Source: an uncultured Caldilineaceae bacterium (GTDB lineage: Bacteria > Chloroflexota > Anaerolineae > Caldilineales > Caldilineaceae). From it: a DNA stretch of 64,000 bases. The notes under the pieces were generated by a model. It ran no database searches. It was not told the origin of the DNA and was given only the letters and a program-made list of their open reading frames with translations. Of the stretch, positions 52,790 through 62,396 are shown one piece after another. How positions within the stretch are numbered: the first letter of the stretch is position 1; every line of letters begins with the position of its first letter. The stretch spans positions 87,532 to 151,531 of the forward strand of contig CATOTS010000042.1 in assembly GCA_951813625.1 (NCBI GenBank), read 5' to 3'. The translations under genes and the position numbers were made by a program.

Positions 52790-54940
52790 ATGCGTTATCG
52801 CTGTTTTTCAAAGCTCTTTTTCGGTATTCTGCTGCCTATCTGCGCCGTTCTGTTCCTCGGCGCATGTGTGCTGCAACCGATTCGCCCCGACAGCCCCGAA
52901 AGCGAACCGCCGCGCCCGCCCGCTGCCCGACCGGATGCGATGGGAGGTGTCGCCGACATTGCATTGCTGAGCGGGATGGATGATGCGCTGGCCTGTCTGG
53001 CCGGCGGCCACCCTGTATTTGCCGTGGTGCAGCAAAACGCTAATGTGCGCAATCGCCCCCAGCGGGAAGGCTGTCACCTGGGCCGCGTCCCCGCGGGCGC
53101 CCTGGTGCGCGTGGATGCCATCTTCGGTCAGGGCGAGGAGTTTCCATACGCCGCCCTCAACCGTTCAACTCCTTGGATTCCAATTTCCACGCCCGGATTT
53201 GAAGAGGACGTTCTACCGATCTTCGAAGAGAATTGCGGCGCCTGTCATAGCAGTGTTGTAAAGCAGGCAGAACTGCAAGTCACCGAGTTTGATCCCCTGA
53301 TGACCGGCGGTCAAAGCGGGTCGGTGGTGACGCCCGGCGACCCGGAGGCGTCCAAACTCTGGACGCAGATCCGCTCCGACGCAATGCCTCTGGTGGGTGA
53401 ACTCAACGACGACGATAAGGCGCTGATTTACAATTGGATCGCGGCTGGGGCGGACAGGCAGGGCAGCGAGCCGATTCCGCCGTCTTCTATGTGGCTGCGT
53501 CTGGAGGACGGCGAAATCACCTGGGCGTCGCACAACTGCGCGGAGAACGGTGGAACTGTGCCCTACATCAGCGCGCAACTTGTCCTGCCCGCGAGCTGTG
53601 CCGCAGCGCCCGATGCCGGACAGCTCGCCGCCTATCTGCCAGTCGAGCCGACGCCGACGGCGGCACCTACCCCAGCTTCAACACCGACACCTGCCCAGGC
53701 CCCGGAAAATGGAAGCAACGCCACGGCCGGCAGCGCGGGCGGCAACTCGGGCGGCAACTCGGGCGAATCCGACGTGGTACGTCCAAGCTCCGTCGCAGCC
53801 GGCAACATAGGCATTCACGCCGCTCCCCTCAATCTGGCCGCGCCTTCCGAGTCCGATCCGTGGCTGGTTCCCCTGGGCGGCTTCTGCGCCGAACAGGTCC
53901 TGGCTCTGGAATTGCAGGACCGCCACAGCATCACCGCCCTGACCTTTGCCCCTGACGGCAGGCTGTTCATCGCTCTCGACATTCCGGCCACCGGTGACTT
54001 CGATCCGAACATCCAGTTCGATCCCTATAGTGCTGTCCGCTCGATCGTCATCTGGCATAGCGTCTCCAAAGACAGCTACTATGAGATATTGCGCGACTCC
54101 AGCCGCATCACCGGAATGGCATGGCATGAGGGCGCGCTCTACCTGAATCGGGCCGGAGAATTGGGACGGATTCCCGATGGCGGAGGCTATGAGCTCCTGG
54201 CTCACGGCTTCGCTGTAGCCGGTCACCTCTACCACGCCAACAATGGTCTCGTCATCAGCGACGGCTGGGTCTACATTTCTGCCGGCGGTGTTCGGGACGG
54301 CTATTCGGACGGCATAATCGTTCCCGAAGACGGCGATCAGCCGGCGGAGACGCTGGCAACGAATATGGCCGCGGGCGGCAATCAATACGGGGCACGCATC
54401 ATACGCGCCCGGCTGGACCGGCTGCTGGCTGAACGCACGATCGGCGTCTTTCAGACGGCGGCGCGCGGTGTGCGCAATCCCTACGGCATTACAGTAGACC
54501 CGCGCGGGCGCATCTGGTTCACCGACAATGGCGCCACCAATGTGCCTGGCGATTACAACGCCGGTGATGAGGTCGAACTGCTCGACCCCGGCGCCCTCTC
54601 CGCTGGCGCAGTCGCCGGAGACGTCAATGCCACTCCCTTTTACGGCTTCCCGCTGGCGCTGGGCGGGATCAACAAAGATTGGTGGGCCGCCCCGGTGCTG
54701 ATCCTGCCCAACTCCACCGCGCCCACGGGCCTCTCATGGGCCTACGACACGATTTTCTTCGCTCTTTACGGCCGTGATCCTGGCCTCTACAGGATGGCGA
54801 ACGCCGGCGGCAGCATCATCGCCGAACGTATCATGCATAACTGGCCGGTGCAGGCGGTCGCAACCGCGCCCGACGGAGCAGTCTGGATCGGCACCGGCAC
54901 CGGCGGGCTTTTCCGGCTGGTTCCCGGCTGCCCCGGCTGA
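52790..54940 (+). CDS. lipoprotein with heme-c-type motif and PQQ-dehydrogenase-like beta-propeller
   Basis: A 716-residue exported lipoprotein: hydrophobic signal FFGILLPICAVLFLGAC with lipobox Cys. About residues 45-120 look like a small SH3-like or variable-repeat region (VFAVVQQNANVRNRPQREGCHLGRV). About 130-225 is a cytochrome-c-like domain with a CGACH heme site followed by VVTPGDPEASKLW, the planctomycete-type PSCyt1 pattern. A Thr/Pro/Ala then Gly/Asn/Ser linker (about 285-335) leads to a sorbosone/glucose dehydrogenase-like propeller (ITALTFAPDGRLFIAL, RNPYGITVDPRGRIWFTDNGA, QAVATAPDGAVWIGTGTGG). It could pass electrons from sugar oxidation to a c-heme. Start ATG 52790; an upstream TTG is less likely. 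Confidence 0.75.
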   Translation: MRYRCFSKLFFGILLPICAVLFLGACVLQPIRPDSPESEPPRPPAARPDAMGGVADIALLSGMDDALACLAGGHPVFAVVQQNANVRNRPQREGCHLGRVPAGALVRVDAIFGQGEEFPYAALNRSTPWIPISTPGFEEDVLPIFEENCGACHSSVVKQAELQVTEFDPLMTGGQSGSVVTPGDPEASKLWTQIRSDAMPLVGELNDDDKALIYNWIAAGADRQGSEPIPPSSMWLRLEDGEITWASHNCAENGGTVPYISAQLVLPASCAAAPDAGQLAAYLPVEPTPTAAPTPASTPTPAQAPENGSNATAGSAGGNSGGNSGESDVVRPSSVAAGNIGIHAAPLNLAAPSESDPWLVPLGGFCAEQVLALELQDRHSITALTFAPDGRLFIALDIPATGDFDPNIQFDPYSAVRSIVIWHSVSKDSYYEILRDSSRITGMAWHEGALYLNRAGELGRIPDGGGYELLAHGFAVAGHLYHANNGLVISDGWVYISAGGVRDGYSDGIIVPEDGDQPAETLATNMAAGGNQYGARIIRARLDRLLAERTIGVFQTAARGVRNPYGITVDPRGRIWFTDNGATNVPGDYNAGDEVELLDPGALSAGAVAGDVNATPFYGFPLALGGINKDWWAAPVLILPNSTAPTGLSWAYDTIFFALYGRDPGLYRMANAGGSIIAERIMHNWPVQAVATAPDGAVWIGTGTGGLFRLVPGCPG

Positions 54941-54950
54941 GGAGAGCTGT

Positions 54951-56198
54951 TTGCGCTTCCTCTGTGTATCCTCCCAACTCAAGAGCCATTTGGACTGGGG
55001 CGGCTATCTCCCGACGGCTGTCGAACTGATGCGTGCGGGCCATGATCTCCTGTGGGCGACCGGCCGTGAACTGCACAGTGAACTGGTTGAACAGAATATT
55101 CCCGTCCACGTCCTGCCGGAGACCGGTTGGCGCTGGCCGCCGCCGCCGCCAATCCAGAGGGGCGCGGCCACAGAGGAGGCGTTCCAGCGCTTGCGCATGA
55201 CCCGCTCGCTCGACCAGTGGCTGAACGTGGCGCGCGTGCGCGCGGCGACGCACGCGCTGGTCGAGGCGGGCAGCCGTTTTCGCCCGCATCTGATCGCCAG
55301 CGAAATGTTCACCGCGGCTGCGGCCATCGCTGCCGAAATTCTGGATGTGCCGTTCGCGGTCGTCGGCTGGCCTGCGGTAGAGCCGCAGGCGGAGTCTACA
55401 GGGGACTCGCCCGGCCCCATCGGCGAGCTGGCCCGCGAACGGGTGACCGCCCTGCTCGACGAATTCGATGTGAGCGGGGTCAATTGGGCGTTGGACGGAC
55501 CCGTAGCGCTGCGTTCGCCCTCGCTCCACCTGACCTTCTGGAGTCCCCGCTGGTACGCCGGCACGCGCCTCCTGCCTCAGACGCGCATGGTCGGCGGGAT
55601 CGCGGCGCCGCCCCAGCCGCGCGAATCGGCATGGCTTGCCCAACTTCCGGCGGACCGTCTGTGGATTTTCGTCACGCTCGGCACCGCTTTCACCAAAGAC
55701 ATCAACTTCTTTGTAATCGCAGCCAATGCGGTCGTTCAGGCCGGCGGCGTGCCGATTCTGGCGGTCGGAAAGGGCATCGACTCCGGTGGCCCAGAGGGGG
55801 CTTGGACTGCCCGTGAGATGGCTGCCCTACGGAGCAGACTGCCGCAGCCGTCGGCGTTGGTGGAGAGGATTCGTTTTGCGGAGGTGCTGCCGCATTCCGC
55901 GGCCGCGATCCATCATGGCGGCGCCGGCACGACACACGCTTTGGTTACTTACGGAATTCCCCAAATCGTCGTGCCAAAGGCGGCCGACCAGGCGCGGCAG
56001 GCCAGCGGGGTGATGCGCAGCGGCGTCGGCTATCACATCTCGGCCGCGCAGATGACTGCCGCGCTGCTTGCGGAAGCGCTGCAAAAGATCCTGCCGCTCG
56101 ATTCCCCTGCCCGCCGCAACGCCGCCGGCCTGCGGGATGAGTTCGCCTCGTTGGGAGGCGTGCCCAGGGCCGCGCAGATTCTGGTTGCGTCGGTATAG
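54951..56198 (+). CDS. MGT-type UDP-glycosyltransferase (GT1 family)
   Basis: A 415-residue GT-B fold enzyme of the macrolide/glycolipid glycosyltransferase kind. The N-terminal acceptor domain includes SHLDWGGYLPTAVELMRAGHDLLWATG; the C-terminal donor domain has IFVTLGTAFTKDINFF and the signature HHGGAGTTHALVTYGIPQIVVPKAADQ near residue 325. Homology begins at a TTG codon at 54951, preceded by AGGAGAG at 54940-54946; the ATG-initiated frame from 54774 runs inside the previous gene and is rejected. It starts 10 bases after the lipoprotein stop, so it is probably co-transcribed. Confidence 0.85.
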   Translation: MRFLCVSSQLKSHLDWGGYLPTAVELMRAGHDLLWATGRELHSELVEQNIPVHVLPETGWRWPPPPPIQRGAATEEAFQRLRMTRSLDQWLNVARVRAATHALVEAGSRFRPHLIASEMFTAAAAIAAEILDVPFAVVGWPAVEPQAESTGDSPGPIGELARERVTALLDEFDVSGVNWALDGPVALRSPSLHLTFWSPRWYAGTRLLPQTRMVGGIAAPPQPRESAWLAQLPADRLWIFVTLGTAFTKDINFFVIAANAVVQAGGVPILAVGKGIDSGGPEGAWTAREMAALRSRLPQPSALVERIRFAEVLPHSAAAIHHGGAGTTHALVTYGIPQIVVPKAADQARQASGVMRSGVGYHISAAQMTAALLAEALQKILPLDSPARRNAAGLRDEFASLGGVPRAAQILVASV

Positions 56199-56233
56199 GG
56201 ATCCGGCACAGGGCATCCGGCATCCAAGCGGTT

Positions 56234-58945
56234 TCATTGATAGAGAACTTCGCTTACGCCGTTCCTCTTTTCTACCCGGATCAGTCGCTCCGTAGCCTGT
56301 TCGAACGAGTCGTCATGACTGATGATGAAGAGTTGCTGGAAGCCGCGTACGCCCACAATCTGGCGGGCCAGCGCGCCGCGGCGGGTGTCGTCAAGATTTG
56401 TGGTCGGCTCGTCGAAGAAGGCGACGGCGATATCGCTCATCTCCTGGAGGAGGGCCAGGCGTACCGCCAGCGCAGCGCTCATCTGCTCGCCGCCGGATAG
56501 CTGGGCAAATGCCCGTTCGCGGCCATCCACCTCCAGGACAATCCCGTAGTCCTCCTGCCAGCGGAGTGTGCGCGTGTCGTCCTCCATAATCTGGCCGAAG
56601 AGTTGATTTGCCGCGTAGCTGATCTGCTGGACCAGCGCTTTTGTCACGAACGGGCCGGCCTCCTGCATGACCGAGCGGAGGAACCGCAAGAGCTCCTCTT
56701 GTTTGATCAGCAGTTCATGTCGGGATTGGGCGGCAGCGAGCCGCTTTTGCTGGACCTGCAATTGGGCAAGCTCCTCCTTCGCCTGGCGCAGATCTGCGCG
56801 CCAATGGCCCAGATCCGTCTCCAGGCGCACCATGCGGCTGCGGGTGTCGTCCACCAGCGTCACAATCTCCCGGAAACGCTTCTCGTCGAACTCGTCCGTA
56901 TAGTCTGCCAGTTGGGCCAGTCCGCTTTCGTAGCTTTCCAGCGCGGTCTTCAACACCTTTTCGGTTTCGGCGACCTCCTGCCGGCGCTGAGGGAGAGCCT
57001 CAGCTGCGGCCTGATGACGGCTGTAGAGGTCGTCGGCTACCTGATGCTCCTCCAGCTGGGAGCTGATACGAGCTGCCTCGTCCTCCACACTAGCAAAGGG
57101 CGCCATGCGCTCGTCGAGCTCCGTAAGCTTGCGCCGTTGCTGTTCGGCCAGCGCTTGTTGTCGCTTGAGGGCCTGTTCAACCCCCTTGCGTTCGCGTGCC
57201 TGTTGGATCGCCACATCGCGCCGCCGTCGTGGATTGCCCAGCGCGTCCAGCTCCTGTTGCAGCTGCTCCACGCGCTGCGGCGCTTCCTCCAGGGTTTCGG
57301 CCGCGTCGCGGTCTTCGGCCAGCTGGGCACGTCGCTCGGCCAGTTCCTCTTCGGCTGTTTCGACCGCGTTCTGGCGCGGGAGCTCGCGCAGGGTCTGTTC
57401 ATTCCGTGTGAGCGTCGAGCGGGCCTCCTCCCGTTTCGCCTCAAACTGTCGGATCTTCTGCTCGACGGCCTGGGCATCCTTATTCAATTTGCTCCAACGT
57501 TTGCGGAGACTTTCGAGGAGTTGCCGCCGATGCTCTGCGGACAGGGGCTGCTCGCAGAGCGGGCAGATCGCGGACGATTTCAAAGCCTTTAGTTGCTGAC
57601 CCTGCTCCTGGGTTGTCTCCTTTTCCGCGAGCAGTCGGGCTGCGCTGGCCTGCGCCGCAGATATCTCATTCTGGAAGGATTCCACGTGCGCCTGCAATGG
57701 ATTGAGCGAGAACTCGATCTTCTTTGCCTGTTCTGCCTCCGCGCGCAGACTATCCAGGCGCTTCTTCGCCGCATCCGCGGCGGCCTGATCCTTTCGTATG
57801 CGGGCACCGGCATCGCGCAGCCGGTCCGCTTGGCGCTGGGCAAGGCGCAGGTCAGCCTCCAGCTCTTCCTGTCTTTTCGCCGCTTCCGCCAGCCCTGCGG
57901 CTGTTTTCTCCGCTTCTGCGATGTCAGCGAGGGAGCGACTGTGCGCATCGGTCTGTGTTTGTGCTTGGGTCAGGCGCGTCTGGACGATGATTCGCTCATC
58001 CTGCAACTTCCGGCGTTGGATGCTTCTCTCGTTCACAGTGCGTTGTTCCCGCTGCGCGGCGCGGTAGGCTTCATGGTCAGCCCGGTTGGCCTCTGTGACC
58101 GCCGCGGCCCCTTCGCTCTCTGACAGCCGTCGCCGGGCTGAGTCCAAGATCCGTTCCTGTTCGGTGACATCCTTATGTTGCATCTGTGTCAGACGATGCA
58201 GTTCAAGCAGCCGCTTCTGTTTTGCCTCCATCGTCCGTCGGTCCGATTCGGCTGCGGCCAACTCCGTCTGGACGGCACGCAGGGCGGTCTCTGCGCTGTT
58301 TATTTGGGTGGTCAACTCACTGACGTCGGTCTGTGCAGGCGGCAGCCGTTTCAGTTCACCCTCCAGTCTGCTCATTTCGACCGCTTGCGCGTTTTGACGC
58401 CGGGTGAGCAGGTTGAGCGGCTCGCGCATCTGCTCGTACGCCCGGCGGTATTCGGCCACCTTGAGGAGAGGATCGAAAACTGCTTTGCGAGCGCTGGGAG
58501 TCGCCAGAAAGGAGGCCGTAAAGCTGCCCTGGGGGACGCCTACCGCATTGCTGAACAGGTCTGCCGGATTGGACTCCGCATCGATGCCGAGATGCTGGCG
58601 CAAAAACTGGATGACGTCGGCTTTGCCCTCGCAGATGTTCAAGGAGAGCTGCGGGTCGAGGACTCTGTATAGGTCGTTGTTGCCACAACGCCGTTTCACC
58701 TGATAGGTGCGCTCGTCGTGGTCGCTTAGAAAGTCGATAGTGACGCTCGCCGATTTCTGACCTTCGCGCACGAAAGAGGACAGCTTACCAGGGCGGTGAT
58801 CGAAAAGCGCGAAGCCGATCGCTTCGAGAATCGTCGTTTTGCCTGCTCCATTGGCGCCGATGATTGCGTTCGCGCCGGGGCTGAATTCGACCGTTTCCTG
58901 CGTGTAGCTCTTGATGTTTTCCAAGGTCAGCGAGTGGATCAGCAT
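56234..58945 (-). CDS. sbcC: SbcC/Rad50-type DNA repair ATPase
   Basis: Works with SbcD to open and trim blocked DNA ends. The 903-residue protein begins MLIHSLTLENIKSYTQETVE with Walker A IGANGAGKTTILEAIG near residue 35. Long coiled-coil arms flank the zinc-hook motif CPLCEQPL near residue 463. The C-terminal half carries the ABC signature LSGGEQMSAALAVRLAL, Walker B VAFFDEPTTNLD and the switch His in IISHDDSFEQA. The start is ATG 58945, 1 base after the sbcD stop; the longer open frame to 59065 lies inside sbcD. Confidence 0.94.
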   Translation of the reverse strand: MLIHSLTLENIKSYTQETVEFSPGANAIIGANGAGKTTILEAIGFALFDHRPGKLSSFVREGQKSASVTIDFLSDHDERTYQVKRRCGNNDLYRVLDPQLSLNICEGKADVIQFLRQHLGIDAESNPADLFSNAVGVPQGSFTASFLATPSARKAVFDPLLKVAEYRRAYEQMREPLNLLTRRQNAQAVEMSRLEGELKRLPPAQTDVSELTTQINSAETALRAVQTELAAAESDRRTMEAKQKRLLELHRLTQMQHKDVTEQERILDSARRRLSESEGAAAVTEANRADHEAYRAAQREQRTVNERSIQRRKLQDERIIVQTRLTQAQTQTDAHSRSLADIAEAEKTAAGLAEAAKRQEELEADLRLAQRQADRLRDAGARIRKDQAAADAAKKRLDSLRAEAEQAKKIEFSLNPLQAHVESFQNEISAAQASAARLLAEKETTQEQGQQLKALKSSAICPLCEQPLSAEHRRQLLESLRKRWSKLNKDAQAVEQKIRQFEAKREEARSTLTRNEQTLRELPRQNAVETAEEELAERRAQLAEDRDAAETLEEAPQRVEQLQQELDALGNPRRRRDVAIQQARERKGVEQALKRQQALAEQQRRKLTELDERMAPFASVEDEAARISSQLEEHQVADDLYSRHQAAAEALPQRRQEVAETEKVLKTALESYESGLAQLADYTDEFDEKRFREIVTLVDDTRSRMVRLETDLGHWRADLRQAKEELAQLQVQQKRLAAAQSRHELLIKQEELLRFLRSVMQEAGPFVTKALVQQISYAANQLFGQIMEDDTRTLRWQEDYGIVLEVDGRERAFAQLSGGEQMSAALAVRLALLQEMSDIAVAFFDEPTTNLDDTRRGALARQIVGVRGFQQLFIISHDDSFEQATERLIRVEKRNGVSEVLYQ

Positions 58946-58946
58946 T

Positions 58947-60233
58947 TCAACTCTTCTCCCTGCGAATCCTCTGCCCGCTCTTCCTGATCCGTTCCTCACC
59001 ACCCGTAAACTCTTCCAAAACTGCTTCAGCGGATGCGCCGCTGACGGCCATCTGCTTGATGGCAAGGGCCAGCTCGGTCCATTCCTCGCTGCGGGCGCGG
59101 AAACGGCTGTCCCGTTCGAGGAGACTGGCGATGATCTGCCGTTCCAGCGCCGGCCGGCTGAGTTGTTGATCGTCCCCCACCGCGAATTCGGCCGCGCGCG
59201 TGTCGTTGCGCACGAAGCAGATCAGCGGTCGGTAGAGCTCTTCGATCATCTGCCTGAGCGGTTCCAGCGGGAGCGCGGTGCGGTCGAAGGGAGGTACGCC
59301 GGAAAGCCGCAACTCGACGACCGGCTCCCTATCCTTGAATAGATGGCGCTGGCGCTCGACATGGCTTCGACATTGATCGACCAGTTCGACAGGCGTCTTG
59401 CAACCGTCGACCCTGAAGAAGAGGCGTTCAAACGGACGCCGGAGGTTGGCATGCAGGACAGGACGGTGTTTTGGCACTGTCTCCGTGTCCACCTCCACAA
59501 GATAGTAGCCCCGTTCCGGCCAGGCAGCCTCGTCAATGGAATTGGTCTCCGTGCTGCCGGGATTGTAGATCCAGCTGTCGATCTCGTAAGGTTTGTGGAG
59601 GTGGCCCAACGCCAGATAGTCTACGTGGGGCCGCAGAGGCGCCAATTCACGCCGGCTGAGGCCGCCGGCGCCTTCAGCGACAACACTCTCGACCCCGGTG
59701 TGTGCCATAAAGATGGTGTATTCGACCCCCTGTCTGTCGCTGGCAGCCAGGGCGTCGGCCACGCTGCACATGGCATGAGCCGTGGCGCTGCCGTGATAAC
59801 GCATACCGTAGACGCGCAGGCCTGGCAACGGCTCTACATAGGCGCCCCGGCGATTCGCGTAGGGCGAAAGCGTAGCCCGCTCGCCGTCAATCTTCGGGTT
59901 GAGCAGCGTCAGCAAATCCCGTTCGGCGAGAAACTCCATCCAACCCATGTTGTCGCGGTAGTAGGCCAGTTCATGGTTTCCTTCCACCGCCAGACAGGGG
60001 ATTGCGGCTTCTCGCAGGCGTTCCAGTCCGGTGATGGCATGGACGAGCGTGAGAGGATCGATGGCCCGTTTCTCAAAGAGATCGCCGGCCAGCAGAACGA
60101 AATCGACGTTCTGGCTGATAGCCGTGTCTAAGATGTTGAGAAAGGCGCGGGTGAAGTCCTGTTGTCGGTCTCTGCTGTTGTACTGGCGATAGCCGAGGTG
60201 ACAGTCGGCCATGTGGAGGAAGGTGGCGCGCAT
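58947..60233 (-). CDS. sbcD: SbcD/Mre11-type exonuclease
   Basis: Dimanganese nuclease partner of SbcC, 428 residues. Phosphoesterase motifs in order are FLHMADCHLGYRQYNSRDRQ, VLLAGDLFEKRAID, VEGNHE, MAHTGVE and ALGHLHKPYEI, followed by IYNPGSTETNSIDE, typical of archaeal-type Mre11. The C-terminal capping region binds SbcC. Start ATG 60233 sits just before the first motif; upstream in-frame sequence is low complexity. It forms a tight operon with sbcC. Confidence 0.94.
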   Translation of the reverse strand: MRATFLHMADCHLGYRQYNSRDRQQDFTRAFLNILDTAISQNVDFVLLAGDLFEKRAIDPLTLVHAITGLERLREAAIPCLAVEGNHELAYYRDNMGWMEFLAERDLLTLLNPKIDGERATLSPYANRRGAYVEPLPGLRVYGMRYHGSATAHAMCSVADALAASDRQGVEYTIFMAHTGVESVVAEGAGGLSRRELAPLRPHVDYLALGHLHKPYEIDSWIYNPGSTETNSIDEAAWPERGYYLVEVDTETVPKHRPVLHANLRRPFERLFFRVDGCKTPVELVDQCRSHVERQRHLFKDREPVVELRLSGVPPFDRTALPLEPLRQMIEELYRPLICFVRNDTRAAEFAVGDDQQLSRPALERQIIASLLERDSRFRARSEEWTELALAIKQMAVSGASAEAVLEEFTGGEERIRKSGQRIRREKS

Positions 60234-60312
60234 GGTATTCCCGGGCAAGATTTTTGGATGTGATGAGGTGATGGGCGATTGTTCACCGGGCGGTGGGCGC
60301 CGTCGAGCGGAG

Positions 60313-60696
60313 TCAGTCTTTGTTGTCGCGCTCGGAAGAGATGAACAGGCTGAGGAAAAAGCTGACGATGCTGATGACGATGGCGCCCCAGAAGGCGGCC
60401 CCAAAGCCATCTACGCGGAAGCCGACGTTGAACAGTCCGGCCAGCCAGCCGGTCAGGAGCAGCATCAGCGCATTGACGACAAGGGTGAACAGGCCGAGCG
60501 TTACGATATAGACCGGACAGGTCGCCGCTTTGGCAACCGGCTTGATGACCGCGTTGACAATGCCGAAAATCAGGGCAACCGCCAGCAGGCTGACGATATC
60601 CACCTGACCGTCGCCAGCGAATTCAATGCCGTCGACCAGGGCTGCCGCCGCGTAGAGGGCGATGGCGTTGCCGATTATCCGTAAAAGAAGGGTCAT
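60313..60696 (-). CDS. phage holin family / YvlD-type membrane protein
   Basis: A 127-residue protein with four predicted membrane segments (LLRIIGNAIALYAAAALVDG; VSLLAVALIFGIVNAVIKPV; VYIVTLGLFTLVVNALMLLL; FWGAIVISIVSFFLSLFI) and the family signature NAVIKPVAK. Despite the family name it is a chromosomal membrane protein common in bacteria and no prophage genes surround it. Six bases separate it from the GNAT gene upstream. Function unknown. Confidence 0.8.
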   Translation of the reverse strand: MTLLLRIIGNAIALYAAAALVDGIEFAGDGQVDIVSLLAVALIFGIVNAVIKPVAKAATCPVYIVTLGLFTLVVNALMLLLTGWLAGLFNVGFRVDGFGAAFWGAIVISIVSFFLSLFISSERDNKD

Positions 60697-60702
60697 CGCA
60701 GG

Positions 60703-61713
60703 TTACACGCGCCGGCGCATCGTGTAGAGGGTGCTGCGTACGGAGAAGCCGTGGTCCAGCAGGGTCTGCGCCGCGATTTCGTCCTCTGTGCTGACAGACG
60801 CCCGCAGCGGCCAGCGCGGCGCTTCCTGCAGCAGCGCCAGCGCGCTCAGGATCAGTGGCTGGGCATACCGTTCCTGGGCTTCGCGCCGCAGCCAAAGCCG
60901 GATATGGTGCTCGCCTCGCCAGCAGCGTGCAACGACCTGGATCGCGCCTTCAAAACGGCTGCCGTAGTCGCGGATCGCATAGCGATGGACGCGCTGGCGG
61001 CCGGCCAACCTGCTGAACAGCTCACCGATGCGCTTCTCCAGCGGGAGTTGGAAATCTTCGCGACGTGCCGCCCGCCACCACTGGGACTCCGCGCTCGGCC
61101 GGCTGGCAGCCAGCTCATAGAGCAGATTGCCTTCGGAGACAGAAAACGGCTGCAGATTGGTCAGCGTCGGCCGTGTAACCGGCTTGGGCACGACCGGCGC
61201 GTACAGTTCCGAGGCGCCTCCCATACTCTCGAAATGCATCCGTTCGTAGAGGCCGCGGGCGATCTCGTTTTCCCCGCGCACCTGCAGCACTGCCCAAGAG
61301 CCGCCCATATCGCGGATGTACTCCAGCGCATGCTCCATCAGCGCGCGGCTGATCCCGCGCCCGCGCCAAACCGGCGAGACCGCCACATTCGCGATTTGCC
61401 AGCGCCCGCTTCCGCTCGACGCGCGCTGCACGGTCACATTGCCCACCACCCGGTTGTTCTCGACCCAGACAAATCCGCTGAAGACATTGCGGAACTCCCC
61501 GGTGCTGCGAGCAAGAATGCCCACCAGGCCGCTCATGTAGCTGAGCATCCGCAGCTCACGCAGCGCGGCCTCGCCCTGCTCGTCCAATTCGTCGGAGAAG
61601 GCGTCGGCTATCAATCTGGAAACGGCGCGCAGATCGCACGCAACGTCAAACGGTCGGATGCCGCGCTGGGGGCCGGTCAGGCGCCCGGCGGCGGAACGTA
61701 TCAGGGCAACCAT
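60703..61713 (-). CDS. GNAT family N-acetyltransferase
   Basis: A 336-residue protein with an N-terminal GNAT domain: VVGNVTVQRA, then IANVAVSPVWRGRGISRALM (motif A, acetyl-CoA loop with RGRGIS) near residue 125, and LQVRGENEIARGLYERMHFESMG. The C-terminal 150 residues are a second, degenerate GNAT-like half without a clear acetyl-CoA loop. It lies between grpE (30 bases upstream) and the holin-like gene, where dnaK might be expected. Substrate unknown. Confidence 0.8.
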   Translation of the reverse strand: MVALIRSAAGRLTGPQRGIRPFDVACDLRAVSRLIADAFSDELDEQGEAALRELRMLSYMSGLVGILARSTGEFRNVFSGFVWVENNRVVGNVTVQRASSGSGRWQIANVAVSPVWRGRGISRALMEHALEYIRDMGGSWAVLQVRGENEIARGLYERMHFESMGGASELYAPVVPKPVTRPTLTNLQPFSVSEGNLLYELAASRPSAESQWWRAARREDFQLPLEKRIGELFSRLAGRQRVHRYAIRDYGSRFEGAIQVVARCWRGEHHIRLWLRREAQERYAQPLILSALALLQEAPRWPLRASVSTEDEIAAQTLLDHGFSVRSTLYTMRRRV

Positions 61714-61742
61714 TTAGCGAAGTTCGTAGCGTGTCCAGCAAT

Positions 61743-62360
61743 TCACTGCGAAACGCGCACGAGCGCAGGACGCAGGATCCGGTCCTGGATGCGATAGCCG
61801 GTGCGTAAAGTCTGGATGATATGTCCGCTGGGGACATCAGCGTTCGGTTCGTTCGAGATTGCCTCATGCCGGGTAGGGTCGAATTCACCGCATGTGTCCA
61901 GCGGCTCGACCTCCGCGTTGGCGAGAACGTCCAGCAGTTTCTGCTGAATCTGCTCAAAACCTTCAAGCCAGGCCCGCTCCTCACCCGGAACGCCGGCGGG
62001 AACGTTCTGGAAGGCCAGCTCCAGGTCATCGAGAACCGGCAGCAGCTGGCGCATCATGTTTTCTTTGTCGCGTTTGATGCGCTCCTGGTGCTGGCGTTCG
62101 CGGCGTTTGCCTGCGTTCTCATACTCGGCGACCGTACGCTGCATCGTGTCGACCGCGCTGGCCGCCTGCTCCTGGGCCTCGGCCAACTCCGATTCAAGCC
62201 GGGCGATGCTCTCTTCGGGTGTCTCCTGTCTCTCGTCGGCCTCTTCAGTCTCACGAGCAGCGTCCGCCTCGGGGCCTTCAGTATCAAGAATGGCCTCTTC
62301 AGGCAACTGCCCGTTTCCAGTTTCCACCGACCCGTTATTCCGCTCTTCCTCTTGATTCAT
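61743..62360 (-). CDS. grpE: nucleotide exchange factor GrpE
   Basis: Releases ADP from DnaK. The 205-residue protein has an acidic N-terminal stretch, a long coiled coil (ESIARLESELAEAQEQAASA then NAGKRRERQHQERIKRDKEN), and the beta-wing domain with LLPVLDDLELAF, GFEQIQQKLLDVLA and the final HIIQTLRTGYRIQDRILRPA. It is downstream of hrcA and under the same CIRCE-controlled promoter. dnaK and dnaJ do not follow in this window. Confidence 0.95.
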   Translation of the reverse strand: MNQEEERNNGSVETGNGQLPEEAILDTEGPEADAARETEEADERQETPEESIARLESELAEAQEQAASAVDTMQRTVAEYENAGKRRERQHQERIKRDKENMMRQLLPVLDDLELAFQNVPAGVPGEERAWLEGFEQIQQKLLDVLANAEVEPLDTCGEFDPTRHEAISNEPNADVPSGHIIQTLRTGYRIQDRILRPALVRVSQ

Positions 62361-62396
62361 GAATGATCCCGTTATCCGGAAATGTTCTCCTGTGAT

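Noticed and set aside
60313..60696. Prophage indicated by the holin-like gene
   Set aside because: The family is widespread on bacterial chromosomes and the neighbours are housekeeping genes; no phage structural or integrase genes are seen.
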